64,000 nucleotides of DNA from Lysinibacillus sp. FSL M8-0337 (GTDB lineage Bacteria > Bacillota > Bacilli > Bacillales_A > Planococcaceae). Of this stretch, positions 61,992 through 64,000 are shown piece by piece. Position 1 is the first letter of the stretch, and each line of letters begins with the position of its first letter. The stretch covers positions 2,480,001 to 2,544,000 of the forward strand of contig NZ_CP151996.1 in NCBI RefSeq assembly GCF_038593855.1, read 5' to 3'. The position numbers and the translations under genes are program-made. The notes beneath the pieces were generated by a model that saw only the letters and a program-made list of their open reading frames with translations, had not been told where the DNA came from and ran no database searches.

Positions 61992-62210
61992 TTATTTTGT
62001 AATGAGCAAGTTGCATAAAAATTGATAACAATGCTCTTTTTCTTTAAAACACTCATGCAAATTTATATTTTCAATTTCATAAAATTTTGGTGTTTTACGA
62101 ATGGTATATTTGCCAATAACGATTTCTTCATCAACCATAAGTTTTGTTACTGCCTCATAAATAGGATCAATCGAAAAGCCAATGATTTCATAAATATTCA
62201 CATTTCCCAT
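61992..62210 (-). CDS. Small gene upstream of kwaB, possible third Kiwa-locus component
   Basis: 72 residues (MGNVNIYEIIGFSIDPIYEA ... FKEKEHCYQFLCNLLITK) with AAGGGGG before the ATG. No membrane helix; a helix-strand-helix ar-rangement around IGKYTIRKTPKFYEIENI. It is first in the run of three same-strand genes and could be a regulator, antitoxin-like partner or a conserved accessory of this Kiwa type. Family unknown. Confidence 0.55.
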   Translation of the reverse strand: MGNVNIYEIIGFSIDPIYEAVTKLMVDEEIVIGKYTIRKTPKFYEIENINLHECFKEKEHCYQFLCNLLITK

Positions 62211-62437
62211 ATTTATCCCCCTTTATTTCACTATGCTAACGTCTGAAAAAATATGATTCATTTAAGACTTAAATTTTATTTGCGTAAAGCGACATCAAAA
62301 ATGTTCACGAAAGTTAAAACATTATTTGAATAAAAGTACTTAATATGAAAGCGTGTCTTTTTAGATGGAGGAAAACATACAAGGAAGATGGTTACGTGTA
62401 CATATAGTAGCAATATATGAAAGAAAGGAGGACTATC

Positions 62438-63472
62438 GTGGAAAAAAAACTTAAAAACCTTAGAAAGTTCAAGCTCAAATCAAATCCGAATTGTCGTTGC
62501 CATTGTTGCTGTTTTTGTTGTAAGTGTGATTGTAAACCACCATTTTTACCTTTCCCACCAATTTGCAACTTTCTAGTATATGTTACAGATGCCGGTCAAT
62601 TAGCAACGCCAGACAATAGAGTATCAGTAATAAATACAGCAACGAATACTATCGTCGCTTCCATTCCAGTAGGAACTGCTCCTTTAGAAGTAGCGATTAC
62701 ACCAAATGGTGAATTCGGTTATGTCCCTGCATACTTCTCGAATAACGTAACAGTTTTTAGTACGGCAACGAATATGGTAGTGGCCACCATTCCAGTAGGA
62801 GTGAATCCCCTAGGTGTAGCCATTTCACCGAATGGAACATTGGCTTATGTTTCTAACCAAGGGTCTAATACGGTGTCTGTCATAAATACAACTACGAATA
62901 CGGTAACTGCAACTATTCCGGTAGGTCTTGCACCACAAGGGATAGCTTTTACACCCAATGGTGCGTTCGCCTATGTTGCCGATGAAAATTCAAATGCAGT
63001 ATCGGTTATTAATACGGCAACCAATACAGTTGTAGCTACAATACCTGTTGGAGTTCGCCCAAGATCCATTGTTATTACACCGAATGGACAATTTGCTTAT
63101 GTCACAAATGAAGCTAGTAATACGGTGTCCGTTATTAACACAAATACCAATACAGTCATTGCTACCATTCCTGTTGGAAATGGTCCTGTTGGAACAGCCA
63201 TTACACCTGATGGAACATTCGTTTACATTGTAAATAAAGGTAGTAATACAGTATCTGTCATTGATACGTCTACAAATCTAGTTATTGCAACAATCCCTGT
63301 AGGTCTATCCCCTGACCAAATAACCATCCTTCCAAATGGAACGTTTGCATATGTCACAAATCAACTAGATAATACAGTGTCTGTTATTAATATCGCAACA
63401 AATACCGTAGTTGATACAATCCCTGGATTTAATGGACCGACGGGTATAAAAACAGGAACAATTTGTATATAA
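62438..63472 (+). CDS. Seven-repeat YVTN beta-propeller protein with cysteine-rich N-terminus
   Basis: GTG at 62438 (AAAGGAGG six bases upstream) gives 344 aa. After a basic start comes a cysteine-rich segment (NCRCHCCCFCCKCDCKPP, about residues 18-36), a Pro/Phe-rich stretch, then seven near-identical YVTN repeats of about 42 residues, each with VSVINTATNTVVATIPVG and TPNGxFAYV. Seven blades suit a closed propeller. No signal peptide; the N-terminal cysteines could bind metal or form disulfides on a spore or cell surface. Repeats are coded by near-identical 126-bp units. Confidence 0.9.
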   Translation: MEKKLKNLRKFKLKSNPNCRCHCCCFCCKCDCKPPFLPFPPICNFLVYVTDAGQLATPDNRVSVINTATNTIVASIPVGTAPLEVAITPNGEFGYVPAYFSNNVTVFSTATNMVVATIPVGVNPLGVAISPNGTLAYVSNQGSNTVSVINTTTNTVTATIPVGLAPQGIAFTPNGAFAYVADENSNAVSVINTATNTVVATIPVGVRPRSIVITPNGQFAYVTNEASNTVSVINTNTNTVIATIPVGNGPVGTAITPDGTFVYIVNKGSNTVSVIDTSTNLVIATIPVGLSPDQITILPNGTFAYVTNQLDNTVSVINIATNTVVDTIPGFNGPTGIKTGTICI

Positions 63473-63493
63473 AATTAATTGGATTATTTAAAA

Positions 63494-63540
63494 AAAACCA
63501 GAATTAATCTACATATTGTAGCATCTATTCTGGTTTTTTA
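63494..63540 (+). terminator. Terminator between the YVTN gene and the last GNAT
   Basis: AAAACCAGAAT pairs with ATTCTGGTTTT around a long loop and ends in T residues; it can serve both strands. Confidence 0.8.
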
Positions 63541-63568
63541 ATGATTATTGATCCATCCATTACTAAAT

Positions 63569-63997
63569 TTACTCTAAATATTCTTGGGCTAGTTGCTGAT
63601 TTTTATAAATCCCCATACCTGTCTTCAATTTTTTAAATCCCATTTTTTCGTAAAAAGGAACATTACCAGTTGTTGCAATTAACTGAATACATGAAACATT
63701 TTCTAACTGCTTCATCATATCTTCCAAAAGCATCCGTGCAATTCCTTGGCCTTGAAACTTTTTATGGACAACTACATCATAAATAGCTGCATTAAATACT
63801 CCATCTGAAAGCGCTCTAACAAAACCTACAATTTTGCAATCGACCAATGCAATCACAACATGAGTACTTGCATTAAAAACCTTCTCGATTATCCGTTCAT
63901 TATGTTTATGCCACCCAACGGATTGATAAACTTCTTTCAGCATAATAAGATCTTTCTCTTCTATTTCGTATTTAAGCAATACCATCCTATTCCCCAT
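63569..63997 (-). CDS. GNAT-family N-acetyltransferase
   Basis: 142 residues. Motif A is [22 protein letters not shown] (about 75-96) and motif B has [20 protein letters not shown]. The gene's upstream edge is near the window end; the start may be the ATG at 63997 or the one at 63985. Substrate unknown. Confidence 0.88.
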   Translation of the reverse strand: MGNRMVLLKYEIEEKDLIMLKEVYQSVGWHKHNERIIEKVFNASTHVVIALVDCKIVGFVRALSDGVFNAAIYDVVVHKKFQGQGIARMLLEDMMKQLENVSCIQLIATTGNVPFYEKMGFKKLKTGMGIYKNQQLAQEYLE

Positions 63998-64000
63998 CCT

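Overview
The window looks like chromosome from a low-GC, spore-forming Bacillales organism, most like Lysinibacillus or a close relative. This rests on the AT-rich sequence, strong AGGAGG ribosome sites with frequent TTG and GTG starts, a Spo0E-like phosphatase, a T-box in front of thrS, bacilliredoxin, YpjP and YpiP families, and a surface protein ending in three SLH modules. The genus is inferred from gene content only; no rRNA or other marker gene is present.

Layout. (1) 1-30.7 kb is mostly core-like: a YwnA-type Rrf2 regulator, thyA, a ComP/ComA-like two-component pair with a divergent membrane protein, a cold-shock gene, a resC-type cytochrome c biogenesis gene, four GNAT acetyltransferases, a Spo0E-like gene, thrS with its T-box, a MarR regulator coupled to a DUF3147 gene, a FusB-like EF-G-binding protein, a probable polysaccharide polymerase, an SLH/InlB-repeat surface protein, an orphan SMEK-domain protein, ypjP, a fifth GNAT, an AraC/GyrI regulator, an AbiEii-like protein, a wrecked CHY zinc-finger gene, ypiP and brxA. 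(2) 31-46 kb is a decayed prophage read on the minus strand (early-gene remnants, frameshifted MuF-type head protein, fused head/tape-measure remnant, tail protein, holin, endolysin). An MFS efflux gene sits inside it, and it is split by a block of small orphan genes that look like immunity genes. (3) 46-60 kb is a patchwork of small membrane proteins, several pseudogenes (AhpD-like, methyltransferase, zinc ribbon), a WYL regulator and DJ-1/PfpI gene, OsmC, a class III PLP enzyme, a lipoprotein and GNATs. (4) 60.4-62.2 kb carries a Kiwa-like anti-phage locus (DUF4868 KwaB, then a KwaA-like membrane protein, preceded by a third small gene). (5) The window ends with a seven-repeat YVTN beta-propeller protein with a cysteine-rich N-terminus, and another GNAT.

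Themes. Three genes with resistance-type products (the GNAT at 10142, the FusB-like protein at 18320, the MFS pump at 36727) are each preceded by a tiny ORF with its own ribosome site, suggesting leader-peptide control. Many genes are disabled by point mutations or frameshifts, especially from 29 kb and 43-50 kb. A short hairpin-containing repeat family is scattered through the second half. The best candidate for an interesting system is the Kiwa-like locus, with gene order B-A and an extra upstream gene.
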